Positions 48,167-57,898 of a stretch of 64,000 nt of DNA are shown here, one piece after another. Source of the DNA: Stutzerimonas stutzeri (GTDB lineage Bacteria > Pseudomonadota > Gammaproteobacteria > Pseudomonadales > Pseudomonadaceae); NCBI RefSeq assembly GCF_013522825.1, contig NZ_JAAMQZ010000004.1, forward strand, positions 1 to 64,000. The letters run 5' to 3'. The notes under the pieces are model-generated. The model saw nothing but the letters and a program-made list of their open reading frames with translations. It did not search any database and was not told where the DNA came from. A program made the position numbers and the translations under genes. The first letter of the stretch is position 1, and each line of letters begins with the position of its first letter.

Positions 48167-50524
48167 TCAAGCTACAATCGGCCCCAGCAGCGTCTCGATA
48201 TCACTTTCCTCCAGCGCCCAGTCCGTACTCGTCGTGCCTTGCAGCACGCTGGCGGCCAGTTCGGCCTTGCGCACTTGCAGTTGCTGGATCTTTTCCTCCA
48301 CCGTGCCACGGGCGATCAGCTTGTAGACGAATACCGGCTTGTCCTGGCCGATGCGGTAGGCGCGGTCGGTGGCCTGGTTCTCCACAGCCGGGTTCCACCA
48401 GGGATCGTAATGGATCACGGTGTCGGCGGCTGTGAGGTTGAGCCCGGTTCCGCCGGCCTTGAGGCTGATCAGGAACACCGGTACCTCGCCGCTCTGGAAG
48501 CGCCGCACCGGGGTGCGACGGTCACGGGTGTCGCCGGTGATCTGTACGTAATCGATGCCGCGCTGCCGCAGGCTTTCCTCGATCAGCGCGAGCATCGAGG
48601 TGAACTGCGAGAAGAGCAGCACCCGGCGCCCTTCGGCCAGCAGTTCCTGCAGCATCTCCAGCAGGCTGTCGAGCTTGCCCGAGCTGCCGCCGCGAACCGC
48701 GCGTGCGCTTTCGCCCTTGACCAGGCGCAGATCGCAACAGACCTGGCGCAGCTTGAGCAGGGCTTCGAGAACGATGATCTGGCTGCGCGCCAGGCCCCTG
48801 CGGTCGATCTCCTCGCGCACCTTGCGATCCATGGCCAGACGCACCGTCTCGTAGAGGTCGCGTTGCGCCGGGCTCAGCTCTACCCAGTGAATGATTTCGT
48901 TCTTCGGCGGCAACTCGTGCGCTACTTCTTCCTTGTGCCGGCGCAGGAGGAAGGGGCGGATGCGCTCGTTCAGGTGCTGCAAGCGCAGCGGGTCGCCATG
49001 CTTTTCGATGGGCGTGCGATAGGTGCGGGTGAACTCCCTGGCGCTGCCTAGCCAGCCGGGCATGAGGAAATGGAACAGCGCCCAGAGTTCGCCCAGGTTG
49101 TTTTCCATGGGGGTGCCGCTCAGGCACAGGCGTTGTCGTGCCTGCAACCGGCTGGCGGCCTGGGCGGCCTTGCTGGTGGCGTTCTTGATGTTCTGCGCCT
49201 CGTCGAGGACCAGCACGTGCAGCGGTTGTTCGACCAGCTGTTCGATATCCCTGGGCAGCAGCGCATAGGTGGTCAGCAGCAGGTCGTAGTTGGCCAGTTC
49301 GTCGAAGTGCTTCTGCCGGTTCGGGCCATGCAGGGTGAGCACGCGCAGGTCGGGGGTGAAGCGCGCCGCCTCGTCCTGCCAGTTGGGAATCAGGCTGGTG
49401 GGCAGCACCACCAGCGCAGGATGATCAAGGCGACCGGCGTTTTTTTCGGTAAGCAGGTGGGCCAGGGTCTGCAGGGTTTTGCCCAGGCCCATGTCGTCGC
49501 CGAGAATGCCGCCCACTTCCAGCTCACGCAGGGTCTGCATCCAGCACTGGCCCTGCAGCTGATAGGGCCGCAATTCGGCGCGCAGCCCCGCGGGTGGCAG
49601 GCAGGGGCGCTGCTGATAGTCGCGCAGGCGCTGGGCGAAATCACGCAGGTGTTCGCCGCCGCGCCATTGCAGGGGTACTGCGTCGAGCTGGGCCAGGCGG
49701 GCGGCATCGGCCTGGCCCAGGCGCAGGCTGTCGCCCAGGGACGGTTGCAGATAGAGATCGCCGAGGGTCGCGAGAATCGGCTTGAGCCGGCCGAAGGGCA
49801 GCAGCACCTGCAGCGGATATTCGCTGTCGCGGCGTTTGAGGCTGATGCGCAGCACTTCGTCGTCGCCGCGCAGGCTCAGTTGTTCCGGGGCCAGCAGCAT
49901 CGGCGTCTTGCGGATCACGTCCAGCAGCACCGGCAACAGGCTGATGCGCTCGCCTTCGACGACGATACCCAGTTCCAGCTCGAACCAGCTGTGTTCCGGC
50001 GATTCCTCGACCTCGGCGTACCACTGTTCGACCTCGCGCAGATCGTAGGCGAACCCCGGCTGGATCAGGATTTCCCAGCCTTCGTCACGCAATATCGGCA
50101 GCTGCACCTGCACGAACTGCAGCCAGGCGCTTTCATTGTGCAGTTCGTACATCTCGGCGGAGTCTTTCGGCAGCGCCAGGCTCTGGCGCAGGGCAGGGCG
50201 CAGCCCCAGGTGCTGCAAGCGCTGACGCAAGGCCTGCTCGGCGGCGGGCTGGCGGGCAATGCTGAGGATTTCCCGCTCACCGGGCTGGCGCAGGCGCTCG
50301 TCGGCCTTGCCCTTGCCGTGGGTCGCGGTGCGGTCGTAGACGAAGCTGAGCCCGGCGCGGTGCTGCTGCTCGCTGATCATCCGCCCGCTGCCAAGGTGGT
50401 AGTTCAGCGACTGATGGCTGCCCAGCGCCAGACGCGGGCGGGGCGCCAGATCATCGATACGCCTTGTCTGCGGGCGGCCCGGTGTGCCGGGCTGTGCCGC
50501 GGCATCCCCGGTGACCGGCTTCAC
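48167..50524 (-). CDS. SNF2-family DEAD/DEAH-box helicase
   Basis: 785 residues from GTG 50524, which overlaps the mfd stop as GTGA; the longer open frame upstream is an mfd shadow. Swi2/Snf2 ATPase: motif I GDDMGLGKTLQTL, motif II VLDEAQNIKN, motif III SGTPMENNLGELW, and C-terminal motifs SQFTSMLALIEESL, KAGGTGLNLTAAD and ATDRAYRIGQ. Such RapA/HepA-like ATPases remodel protein-nucleic acid complexes. Its coupling to mfd suggests a role in transcription or repair. Confidence 0.92.
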   Translation of the reverse strand: MKPVTGDAAAQPGTPGRPQTRRIDDLAPRPRLALGSHQSLNYHLGSGRMISEQQHRAGLSFVYDRTATHGKGKADERLRQPGEREILSIARQPAAEQALRQRLQHLGLRPALRQSLALPKDSAEMYELHNESAWLQFVQVQLPILRDEGWEILIQPGFAYDLREVEQWYAEVEESPEHSWFELELGIVVEGERISLLPVLLDVIRKTPMLLAPEQLSLRGDDEVLRISLKRRDSEYPLQVLLPFGRLKPILATLGDLYLQPSLGDSLRLGQADAARLAQLDAVPLQWRGGEHLRDFAQRLRDYQQRPCLPPAGLRAELRPYQLQGQCWMQTLRELEVGGILGDDMGLGKTLQTLAHLLTEKNAGRLDHPALVVLPTSLIPNWQDEAARFTPDLRVLTLHGPNRQKHFDELANYDLLLTTYALLPRDIEQLVEQPLHVLVLDEAQNIKNATSKAAQAASRLQARQRLCLSGTPMENNLGELWALFHFLMPGWLGSAREFTRTYRTPIEKHGDPLRLQHLNERIRPFLLRRHKEEVAHELPPKNEIIHWVELSPAQRDLYETVRLAMDRKVREEIDRRGLARSQIIVLEALLKLRQVCCDLRLVKGESARAVRGGSSGKLDSLLEMLQELLAEGRRVLLFSQFTSMLALIEESLRQRGIDYVQITGDTRDRRTPVRRFQSGEVPVFLISLKAGGTGLNLTAADTVIHYDPWWNPAVENQATDRAYRIGQDKPVFVYKLIARGTVEEKIQQLQVRKAELAASVLQGTTSTDWALEESDIETLLGPIVA

Positions 50525-53500
50525 GGCTCGGGCGCCGGCGCAAGGCGTTCGAGCAGCGCTTCCAGCGTGTTGAAGCGTTCCTCGGGCCGCTCCATGGGCA
50601 CCTGGAATTTGAACACCGTCGCTCCCTCGAACTTGTAGCGCTTGGGCTGGGACTGGATCAGCTTGATCAGCGCCATCGGGTCCACCGGCGTATCGGCGGC
50701 GAACTCGATGCGCCCGCCCTGCGGGCCGGCGTCGATCTTGGTGATGCCGAGCTTCTCGGCCTGCAGCTTGAGCAGCGTCAGGCGGATCAGGTGCTTGGCC
50801 GGTTCCGGCAGCAGGCCGAAGCGGTCGATCATCTCCACTTGCAGCTCGTTCAGGCCGTCCTGGTCGGCGGCGTTGGCGATGCGCTTGTAGAGGATCAACC
50901 GGGCATGCACGTCCGGTAGATAATCTTCGGGGATCAGCGCCGGAACGCGCAGGTTGATTTCCGGGCCGCCGCCCAGTGGCTGGTCCAGGTTCGGCTGTTC
51001 GCCTTTCTGGATGGCCTTGACCGCGCGTTCGAGCATTTCCATATAAAGGGTGAAACCGACCGCCTGGATCTGCCCGCTCTGGCCGTCGCCGAGCAGCTCG
51101 CCGGCGCCGCGGATTTCCAGGTCGTGGGTAGCCAGCACGAAGCCGGCGCCCAGGTCCTGGGCATTGGCGATGGCCTCCAGGCGCTTTTCCGCGTCCGGCG
51201 TCATCTGCTTGCGCGGCGGGGTGAGCAGGTAGGCGTAGGCCTGGTGGTGGCTGCGCCCGACCCGACCGCGCAGCTGGTGCAGCTGGGCCAGGCCGAACTT
51301 GTCGGCGCGCTCGATGATGATGGTGTTGGCGCTGGGCACGTCGATGCCGGTCTCGATGATGGTCGAGGCCACCAGCACGTTGAAGCGCTTGTGATAGAAG
51401 TCGCCCATCACCTGTTCCAGCTCGCGCTCGCGCATCTGCCCGTGGCCGATGCCGATGCGCGCCTCGGGCACCAGTTCGGCGAGGTCGGCGGCGCATTTCT
51501 CGATGGTTTTCACGTCGTTGTGCAGGTAGTAGACCTGGCCACCGCGCAGCAGCTCGCGCAGCAGCGCTTCCTTGATGGTCGGCTTATTGGCCTCCATGAC
51601 GAAGGTGCGCACCGACAACCGGCGTGCCGGTGGCGTGGCGATGATCGACAGGTCGCGCATGCCCGCCACGGCCATATTCAGCGTTCTGGGAATCGGCGTC
51701 GCCGTGAGGGTGAGGATATCTACCTCGCTGCGCAGCGCCTTGAGCTGCTCCTTCTGGCGTACGCCGAAACGGTGCTCCTCGTCGATGATCACCAGCCCCA
51801 GGTTGGTGAATTTGACGTCCTCCTGCAGCAGCTTGTGGGTGCCGATCAGGATGTCCACCTTGCCCTCGGCCAGTTGGTCCACTGCCGCCTGGATTTCCTT
51901 GGTGGACTTGAAGCGACTCATCACCTCGACCTTCACCGGCCAGTCGGCGAAGCGGTCGCGGAAGCTGTTGTAGTGCTGCTGGGCGAGCAGGGTGGTGGGC
52001 ACCAGCACGGCGACCTGGCGGCCACTGTGGACGGCGATGAAGGCCGCGCGCATGGCCACTTCGGTCTTGCCGAAGCCGACGTCGCCGCAGATCAGCCGGT
52101 CCATGGGCTTGGGCGCGAGCATGTCGGCGCGCACGGCCTCGATGGCTGCCTGTTGGTCCGGGGTTTCCTCGAAGGGGAAGCCGGCGCTGAAGGTGTCGTA
52201 GTCCAGCTGCGGGTCTTGGAAGGCGTAGCCTTCGCGGGCGGCGCGGCGGGCATAGATGTCGAGCAGTTCGGCGGCGACGTCGCGCACCTGCTCGGCGGCC
52301 TTGCGCTTGGCCTTCTGCCAGGTTTCCGAGCCCAGCCGGTGCAGCGGCGCCAGGGCGTCGTCGCTGCCGGTGTAGCGGGCGATCAGGTGCAGGCTGGCCA
52401 CCGGCACGTAGAGCTTGGCTTCCTCGGCGTATTGCAGCTGGAGGAATTCTGCCGACTGGCCTTCGATCTCCAGGGTGATCAGGCCCTGATAGCGACCGAC
52501 GCCGTGGTCGATGTGCACCACCGGCGCGCCTTCGCGCAGTTCGGTGAGGTTCTTGATGACGTTGTCGCCGGCATCGCGGATCTTCTCGCGGCGGCGGCGC
52601 TGCATGATGCGCTGGCCGAACAGCGGGCTTTCGGCGATCAGCGCCAGCTGCGGCTGTTGCAGCAGCAGACCGTCGTCCAGCGGCGCGATGCTGATCGCCA
52701 GGCGTTCCTCGCTCTGCAGGAATGCCGGCCAGCCATCGACTTCCTGTGGACGCAGTTTCAGGCGGGCCAGCAGCTCCAGCAGCACTTCGCGCCGGCCTGC
52801 CGATTCGGCGGTGAACAGCACGCGACCGGGGAATTCATCGAGAAAGCGCCGCAGCGCCCCCAGCGGCTCGCTGGCCTTGGCTTCGATGGCCAGCTCCGGC
52901 AGCACGCTGGCGGGGAAGCGCTCGCGGCCGATGCCGGTTTCCACATCCTCCTGGCTGGCGACCACGCGCGGCCACAACTTGAGACGGGCGAAGCAGTCTT
53001 CGACCGGGACGAACAGGTCGGCGGGCGGCAGCAAAGGGCGCTCGGGATCGACGCGGCGTTCCTCGTAGCGGTTGCGCACATCCTTCCAGAACTGCTCGGC
53101 GGCCTGCTCGATGCCCGGCAGGGAAAACACCTGGGTGTCCTCGGGCAGGTAGTCGAACAGGGTCGAGGTCTCGTCGAAGAACAGCGGCAGGTAGTACTCG
53201 ATGCCCGCCGGGGTGATGCCGGTGGACAGGTCCTGATAGACCGGGCAGCGGCGAAAATCCACGTCGAAGCGTTCACGGAAGCGCGCGCGAAAGCCGGTGA
53301 CCGATTCCTTCTTCAGCGGGAATTCGCGGGCCGGCAGCAGGCGCACGGAATCCACTTTCTCGATGGAGCGCTGGTTCTCCGGGTCGAAGGTACGCAGCGT
53401 CTCGATTTCGTCATCGAACAGGTCGATGCGGTAGGGCAGGGTGCTGCCCATGGGGTAAAGGTCGATCAGCGCGCCGCGCACGGCGAATTCGCCATGTTCG

Positions 53501-53970
53501 TACACCGTATCGACGCAGCGGTAGCCGGCTGCTTCCAGGCGCGAACGCATCTGCTCGACGTCGAGCTTCTGGCCGACGTCCAGCACCAGGCTCGACCCCA
53601 GCAGGAAGCGCTTGGGCGCCAGGCGGTGTAGCGCGGTGGTGATCGGAACTACCAGTACGCCGTGCGTCAGTTCGGGCAACTGGTAGAGCGCCGCGATGCG
53701 CTGGGAAATGATGTCCTGGTGCGGCGAGAACACGTCGTAGGGCAGCGTTTCCCAGTCGGGGAAATGCAGCACCGGCAGCTCGGGGGCGAAGAAGGCGAGT
53801 TCTTCCTTGAGGCGCTCGGCGCTCTGGCTGTCGGCAGTGAGAAGAAGGGTGAAGCACTCTGCGTGGCTGGCCGATTCGGCGATGGCCAGGCTCAGCGCGG
53901 CTCCGGGAAGGTTGCCCCAGGTTTGCTTGCCGCTGGCGGCAGGCATGGGCGGAAGGCGCAATACGGACAC
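50521..53970 (-). CDS. mfd: Transcription-repair coupling factor Mfd
   Basis: 1149 residues. ATP-dependent translocase that removes stalled RNA polymerase at lesions and recruits UvrA. A UvrB-like N-terminal region; an RNA-polymerase interaction domain (VHIDHGVGRYQGL); RecG-like motor motifs GDVGFGKTEVAMRA, IIDEEHRFGV and TATPIPRTLN; and a C-terminal TRCF domain. Full length. Divergent from the GAPDH gene. Confidence 0.97.
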   Translation of the reverse strand: MSVLRLPPMPAASGKQTWGNLPGAALSLAIAESASHAECFTLLLTADSQSAERLKEELAFFAPELPVLHFPDWETLPYDVFSPHQDIISQRIAALYQLPELTHGVLVVPITTALHRLAPKRFLLGSSLVLDVGQKLDVEQMRSRLEAAGYRCVDTVYEHGEFAVRGALIDLYPMGSTLPYRIDLFDDEIETLRTFDPENQRSIEKVDSVRLLPAREFPLKKESVTGFRARFRERFDVDFRRCPVYQDLSTGITPAGIEYYLPLFFDETSTLFDYLPEDTQVFSLPGIEQAAEQFWKDVRNRYEERRVDPERPLLPPADLFVPVEDCFARLKLWPRVVASQEDVETGIGRERFPASVLPELAIEAKASEPLGALRRFLDEFPGRVLFTAESAGRREVLLELLARLKLRPQEVDGWPAFLQSEERLAISIAPLDDGLLLQQPQLALIAESPLFGQRIMQRRRREKIRDAGDNVIKNLTELREGAPVVHIDHGVGRYQGLITLEIEGQSAEFLQLQYAEEAKLYVPVASLHLIARYTGSDDALAPLHRLGSETWQKAKRKAAEQVRDVAAELLDIYARRAAREGYAFQDPQLDYDTFSAGFPFEETPDQQAAIEAVRADMLAPKPMDRLICGDVGFGKTEVAMRAAFIAVHSGRQVAVLVPTTLLAQQHYNSFRDRFADWPVKVEVMSRFKSTKEIQAAVDQLAEGKVDILIGTHKLLQEDVKFTNLGLVIIDEEHRFGVRQKEQLKALRSEVDILTLTATPIPRTLNMAVAGMRDLSIIATPPARRLSVRTFVMEANKPTIKEALLRELLRGGQVYYLHNDVKTIEKCAADLAELVPEARIGIGHGQMRERELEQVMGDFYHKRFNVLVASTIIETGIDVPSANTIIIERADKFGLAQLHQLRGRVGRSHHQAYAYLLTPPRKQMTPDAEKRLEAIANAQDLGAGFVLATHDLEIRGAGELLGDGQSGQIQAVGFTLYMEMLERAVKAIQKGEQPNLDQPLGGGPEINLRVPALIPEDYLPDVHARLILYKRIANAADQDGLNELQVEMIDRFGLLPEPAKHLIRLTLLKLQAEKLGITKIDAGPQGGRIEFAADTPVDPMALIKLIQSQPKRYKFEGATVFKFQVPMERPEERFNTLEALLERLAPAPEP

Positions 53971-54128
53971 GAGTGGACGTGACTCCGGACGGGGAAAAAG
54001 ATCTCCGGGATTGTAACTATCGTGGAGCGCGGCTGTCAGTGTTTCGTCCGTTGCAATTGCCCGAGTTGGGGCGCGACGGCATAATGTAGCCCTTTTTCTC
54101 TGCCCCTACATGTTGGAAGGAACTGCCC

Positions 54129-55580
54129 GTGACTCAGAAGCCCGACCAGTGTCTTGGTGAATGGATTGACCGCGAAGCGCTCGCTGAAGCGATGATTCCG
54201 CTGATTGGCCAGCTGTACCGCAACAACAACGTGGTGACCTCCATCTATGGTCGTGGCCTGATCAATCGCTCGGTGATCGCCATTCTCAAGGCACATCGCT
54301 TCGCTCGCCACCGCCAGGCCGATAAGGCGGAACTGTCCGTCCACGAAACCCACCAGATCCTCACCACCATGACCGACATGAACCTGGGCGCCGCTTCGGT
54401 CGACTTGGGCAAGCTGGTGGGCAAGTTCAAGGCCGAAGGCAATGGCCGTACTCTGGACCAGTTCGTGCGTGACGAGCTGGCCGAGGTCGCGGGCAAGCGC
54501 ACCGCAGCCACCGAGCGCAAGGGCACCGACGTGGTGCTCTACGGTTTTGGCCGTATTGGCCGCTTGCTGGCGCGTATCCTGATCGAGAAGACCGGTGGCG
54601 GCGATGGCCTGCGTCTGCGCGCCATCGTCGTGCGCAAGGGTGCCGAGAACGATCTGGTCAAGCGTGCCAGCCTGCTGCGCCGCGATTCGGTACACGGCCC
54701 GTTCGACGGCACTATCCATATCGATGCCGAGAACAACACTATCACCGCCAACGGCAACCTGATCCAGGTGATCTACTCCAACGATCCGGCCTCGGTGGAC
54801 TACACCCAGTACGGCATCGAGAACGCGCTGCTGGTCGACAATACCGGCAAGTGGCGTGACGCCGAAGGCCTGAGTCAGCACCTCAAGTGCCCAGGCGTTG
54901 CACGCGTGGTGCTGACCGCGCCAGGCAAGGGCGAACTGAAGAACATCGTGCATGGCATCAACCATGGCGACATCACCGCCGATGACAAGATCATCTCCGC
55001 GGCTTCCTGTACTACCAACGCCATCGTGCCGGTGCTCAAGGCGGTCAATGACCAGTACGGCATCGTCAACGGCCACGTGGAAACCGTGCATTCCTACACC
55101 AACGACCAGAACCTGATCGACAACTTCCACAAGGGCAGCCGTCGTGGTCGTAGCGCCGCGCTGAACATGGTCATCACCGAGACTGGCGCCGCCACTGCCG
55201 CGGCCAAGGCGCTGCCGGTGCTCAAGGGCAAGCTGACCGGCAACGCCATTCGTGTGCCAACGCCCAACGTCTCGATGGCGATTCTCAACCTGAACCTGGA
55301 GAAGGCCACCACCCGCGAAGAAATCAACGAGTACCTGCGCCAGATGGCCATGCACTCGGATCTGCAGAAGCAGATAGACTTCGTCAACTCGCAGGAAGTG
55401 GTGTCGACCGACTTCGTCGGCTCGCGCCATGCCGGTGTCGTCGATGCCGAGGCGACCATCAGCTGCGACAACCGTGTCGTGCTGTACGTCTGGTACGACA
55501 ACGAGTTCGGCTACAGCTGCCAGGTCGTGCGCGTCATGGAAGACATGGCCGGGGTCAACCCGCCGGCCTTCCCGCGCTGA
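54129..55580 (+). CDS. Glyceraldehyde-3-phosphate dehydrogenase, long form
   Basis: 483 residues, about 130-150 longer than classical GAPDH. Starts at GTG 54129 with AAGGAA upstream. An N-terminal helical extension of about 130 residues, then the NAD-binding GFGRIGR (139-145) and catalytic Cys294 (ASCTTN). An orthologue sits beside mfd in P. aeruginosa (PA3001, from memory). Probably works in gluconeogenic or NADP-linked carbon flux. Followed by a strong terminator. Confidence 0.93.
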   Translation: MTQKPDQCLGEWIDREALAEAMIPLIGQLYRNNNVVTSIYGRGLINRSVIAILKAHRFARHRQADKAELSVHETHQILTTMTDMNLGAASVDLGKLVGKFKAEGNGRTLDQFVRDELAEVAGKRTAATERKGTDVVLYGFGRIGRLLARILIEKTGGGDGLRLRAIVVRKGAENDLVKRASLLRRDSVHGPFDGTIHIDAENNTITANGNLIQVIYSNDPASVDYTQYGIENALLVDNTGKWRDAEGLSQHLKCPGVARVVLTAPGKGELKNIVHGINHGDITADDKIISAASCTTNAIVPVLKAVNDQYGIVNGHVETVHSYTNDQNLIDNFHKGSRRGRSAALNMVITETGAATAAAKALPVLKGKLTGNAIRVPTPNVSMAILNLNLEKATTREEINEYLRQMAMHSDLQKQIDFVNSQEVVSTDFVGSRHAGVVDAEATISCDNRVVLYVWYDNEFGYSCQVVRVMEDMAGVNPPAFPR

Positions 55581-55598
55581 GTCTGCGCTGAATGAAAA

Positions 55599-55625
55599 AC
55601 GGGAGCTTCGGCTCCCGTTTTTTTT
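55599..55625 (+). terminator. Rho-independent terminator of the GAPDH gene
   Basis: ACGGGAGC-TTCG-GCTCCCGT: an 8-bp perfect stem with a UUCG tetraloop, followed by a run of eight or more T, 18 bp after the stop codon. Confidence 0.95.
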
Positions 55626-55649
55626 AAGCAAAAGCTTCGTGGCTTCAGG

Positions 55650-55797
55650 GGCGTAATCCGGCGAATAACGTTGACTCCGCCCGTCGGGTCGATAAAGCGT
55701 GACCCGACCTACGAAGCCCAGGCATTTGTAGGTCGGATTAGCCGAAGGCGTAATCCGACGGCTTGAAGGCGTAATCCGACGATCCGCAGGCGTAACC
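55650..55797. repeat. Family C repeats after the GAPDH terminator
   Basis: Several diverged GGCGTAATCCG(A)CG and GTAGGTCGG units, including a hairpin GTAGGTCGGATTAGCCGAAG..CGTAATCCGAC at about 55729-55761 and a tail of GGCGTAATCCGACG copies. They fill the convergent gap to dapC. Confidence 0.75.
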
Positions 55798-55798
55798 C

Positions 55799-57007
55799 CT
55801 ACTTTTCGCCATCCAGAGAAAGGACGAACGCGCGAATCCGCTCGGCGGCTTCGATGCACTCGGCCAGCGGCGCGACCAGCGCCAGGCGCACGCGGCCCGC
55901 GCCAGGGTTGAAGCCATCGACTTCGCGCGACAGGTAGGAGCCCGGTACTACGGTCACGTGTTCACGCGCATAAAGTTCGCGGGTAAAGCGCTGGTCGTCG
56001 ATGGGTGTTTTCGGCCACAGGTAGAAGCCGCCATCGGGGCGCTGTACGTCCAGAACCGGTGCGAGGATATCCAGCACGGCAGCGAATTTTTCCCGGTACA
56101 TCCGGCGATTGGCCTGGACGTGGGCTTCGTCGTTCCAGGCGGCGATGCTGGCCAGTTGCGTCGGCACCGACATGGCGCAGCCGTGGTAGGTACGGTAGAG
56201 CAGGAAGGCCTTGAGGATGTGCGCGTCGCCGGCGACGAAGCCCGAGCGCAGGCCCGGCAGGTTGGAGCGTTTGGACAGGCTGTGAAAGACCACGCAGCGG
56301 CTGAAATCGTCGCGTCCCAGGGCCGCGCAGGCGCTCAGCAGGCCGGGTGGAGGCTGGTCTTCGTCGAAATACAGCTCGCTGTAGCACTCGTCTGCGGCGA
56401 TGATGAAATCATGTTCGTCGGCCAGCGCGATCAGCTTCTTCAGCGTCTCCAGCGGCACCAGGGCGCCGGTGGGGTTGCCGGGCGAGCAGAGAAAGAGAAT
56501 CTGGGTGCGCTTCCAGATGTCGTCCGAAACCTGGTCGAAATCCGGGTTGAAGCCGTTCTCCGCCGTGCAGGGCAGGTAATGCGGCGTGGCGCCGGCCAGC
56601 AGCGTGGCGCCTTCGTAGATCTGGTAGAAGGGGTTGGGGCTGAGCACCAGGGCGTCGGGCTGGCGGTTGACCACGGCCTGGGTGAAGGAGAACAGCGCCT
56701 CGCGGGTGCCGTTGACCGGCAGCACATGTTGCGCCGGGTCGATTGCGCCCTGGTTCAGGCCAAAGCGGCGCTCGCACCAGCCGGCGATGGATTCGCGCAG
56801 TGCGGGAATGCCGAGGGTGGTCGGGTACACGGCCAACTGGTCGAGGTTGTCCGCCAGCGCCTGGGCGACGAAGTCTGGTGAGCGATGCTTCGGCTCGCCG
56901 ATGGACAGCGCGATGGAGCGCTTGTCGCCGGGCGGCTGGGCATCGGCAAGCAGGGCGCGGAGTTTTTCGAAGGGGTAGGGCTGCAGCAGGTTCAGGGCGT
57001 CATTCAT
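55799..57007 (-). CDS. dapC: Succinyldiaminopimelate transaminase
   Basis: 402 residues from ATG 57007 (MNDALNLLQPY); the frame is open further upstream into a MITE-like repeat. Fold-type I aminotransferase: NPFYQIYEG, CSPGNPTGALV, and PLP Lys246 in SLSKRSNLPGLRSGF. The close match to DapC suggests the N-succinyl-LL-DAP step of lysine/peptidoglycan synthesis, although assignment among class I aminotransferases is by resemblance. Confidence 0.88.
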   Translation of the reverse strand: MNDALNLLQPYPFEKLRALLADAQPPGDKRSIALSIGEPKHRSPDFVAQALADNLDQLAVYPTTLGIPALRESIAGWCERRFGLNQGAIDPAQHVLPVNGTREALFSFTQAVVNRQPDALVLSPNPFYQIYEGATLLAGATPHYLPCTAENGFNPDFDQVSDDIWKRTQILFLCSPGNPTGALVPLETLKKLIALADEHDFIIAADECYSELYFDEDQPPPGLLSACAALGRDDFSRCVVFHSLSKRSNLPGLRSGFVAGDAHILKAFLLYRTYHGCAMSVPTQLASIAAWNDEAHVQANRRMYREKFAAVLDILAPVLDVQRPDGGFYLWPKTPIDDQRFTRELYAREHVTVVPGSYLSREVDGFNPGAGRVRLALVAPLAECIEAAERIRAFVLSLDGEK

Positions 57008-57045
57008 TGTTGGAGTCTTCGACACGTCGGGAAATAATCTCAAGG

Positions 57046-57182
57046 GTGCTTCTAAAAACGTAGGCGAAGCAGCCAGCGCAAGGCGAAAACAGGCGAAAAA
57101 GCGCAGTTTACAGCTGTAAATGAGCATTTTGAGGTTGTTTTCAACGCAGCGATGGCAACGCAGGTAGTTTTTAGAGGTGCTC
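57046..57182. mobile_element. MITE-like element of about 137 bp
   Basis: The ends are imperfect inverted repeats sharing TCTAAAAAC: left GGTGCTTCTAAAAACGTAGG, right (inverted) GAGCACCTCTAAAAACTACC. Internally there is a perfect 14-bp palindrome TTTACAGCTGTAAA (57108-57121) and GCGCAAGGCGAAAAC. No coding capacity. It abuts the stop of the lipoprotein gene and lies within the dapC promoter region. I recall near-identical sequences scattered in other Pseudomonas genomes. Confidence 0.75.
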
Positions 57183-57183
57183 T

Positions 57184-57852
57184 TCAGTCGTTGCGCGCGC
57201 CGCCATAGTAGGCACAGCCGCGAAGGGTCTGGCCGTCGTCGAGGCGCAGTTCGGCGCTCAGGTGGCTGAGGGCGCCCGAGGCGCTGTCCACGCAGCGCTG
57301 CGGCGCGACCCAGAGATTGAGTCGCTGATTGTCGGCTTCGCTGCTGAAGCTGGCTTGCCCACTGGGCAGTTGCTCTTCGAGATAGGGCAGCGCCAGCGGG
57401 GGATGATCGGGGCGCTCGAACAGCATGCCCTGGCGGGTGATGCTCAGGCTCCAGAAGGGCTCGTTGCCGCTGGCGCGCAGCATCAGGTGCTGGAAGTTGT
57501 CGGCATTGCAGCCGTGGCCTTCGTTCTGCAGGCGATAGACGCGGGTCAGCTGCAGCTGGCCTGTGCCGTCAGCTCTGGAAACCAGTTTGCCGCGCACATC
57601 GGCGAACAGGGCCTGACCGCCGTCGCTCCACAGGGCCTGGGCATCGTCCGACAGGCCTGTTGCGGCGGTATCGACGAGTTCCAGCTGGCGCTGACCCTGG
57701 CAGGTACGCAGCAGGAGCTGGCCCTCGCTGCGGGTGATCTCGCCTTGCAGGCGTTCCGTCGGCTGGAGCGTGGCGCGCTCATTCCAGCCGAGCATCTGAC
57801 AGCCGGCGAAGAGTGGCAGCAAGGCAAACAGCAGAGTGCGATGGCTGATCAT
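57184..57852 (-). CDS. Predicted lipoprotein, COG3650-like
   Basis: 222 residues. Signal sequence with lipobox LFAGC (Cys18). The conserved central part (HLMLRASGNEPFWSLSI) and C-terminal Cys residues (RCVDSASG, LRGCAYYGGARND) resemble periplasmic META/COG3650-type proteins. Last gene of purM-purN-DUF3108-lipoprotein. Function unknown. Confidence 0.8.
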   Translation of the reverse strand: MISHRTLLFALLPLFAGCQMLGWNERATLQPTERLQGEITRSEGQLLLRTCQGQRQLELVDTAATGLSDDAQALWSDGGQALFADVRGKLVSRADGTGQLQLTRVYRLQNEGHGCNADNFQHLMLRASGNEPFWSLSITRQGMLFERPDHPPLALPYLEEQLPSGQASFSSEADNQRLNLWVAPQRCVDSASGALSHLSAELRLDDGQTLRGCAYYGGARND

Positions 57853-57898
57853 GGCGTAGCTCGAGGTAGATGAGCGCCAGCGGGCTGGCGCAGAAGGA

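Noticed and set aside
51124-53631. 835-codon plus-strand open frame
   Set aside because: Antisense to mfd; composition is that of a shadow frame.
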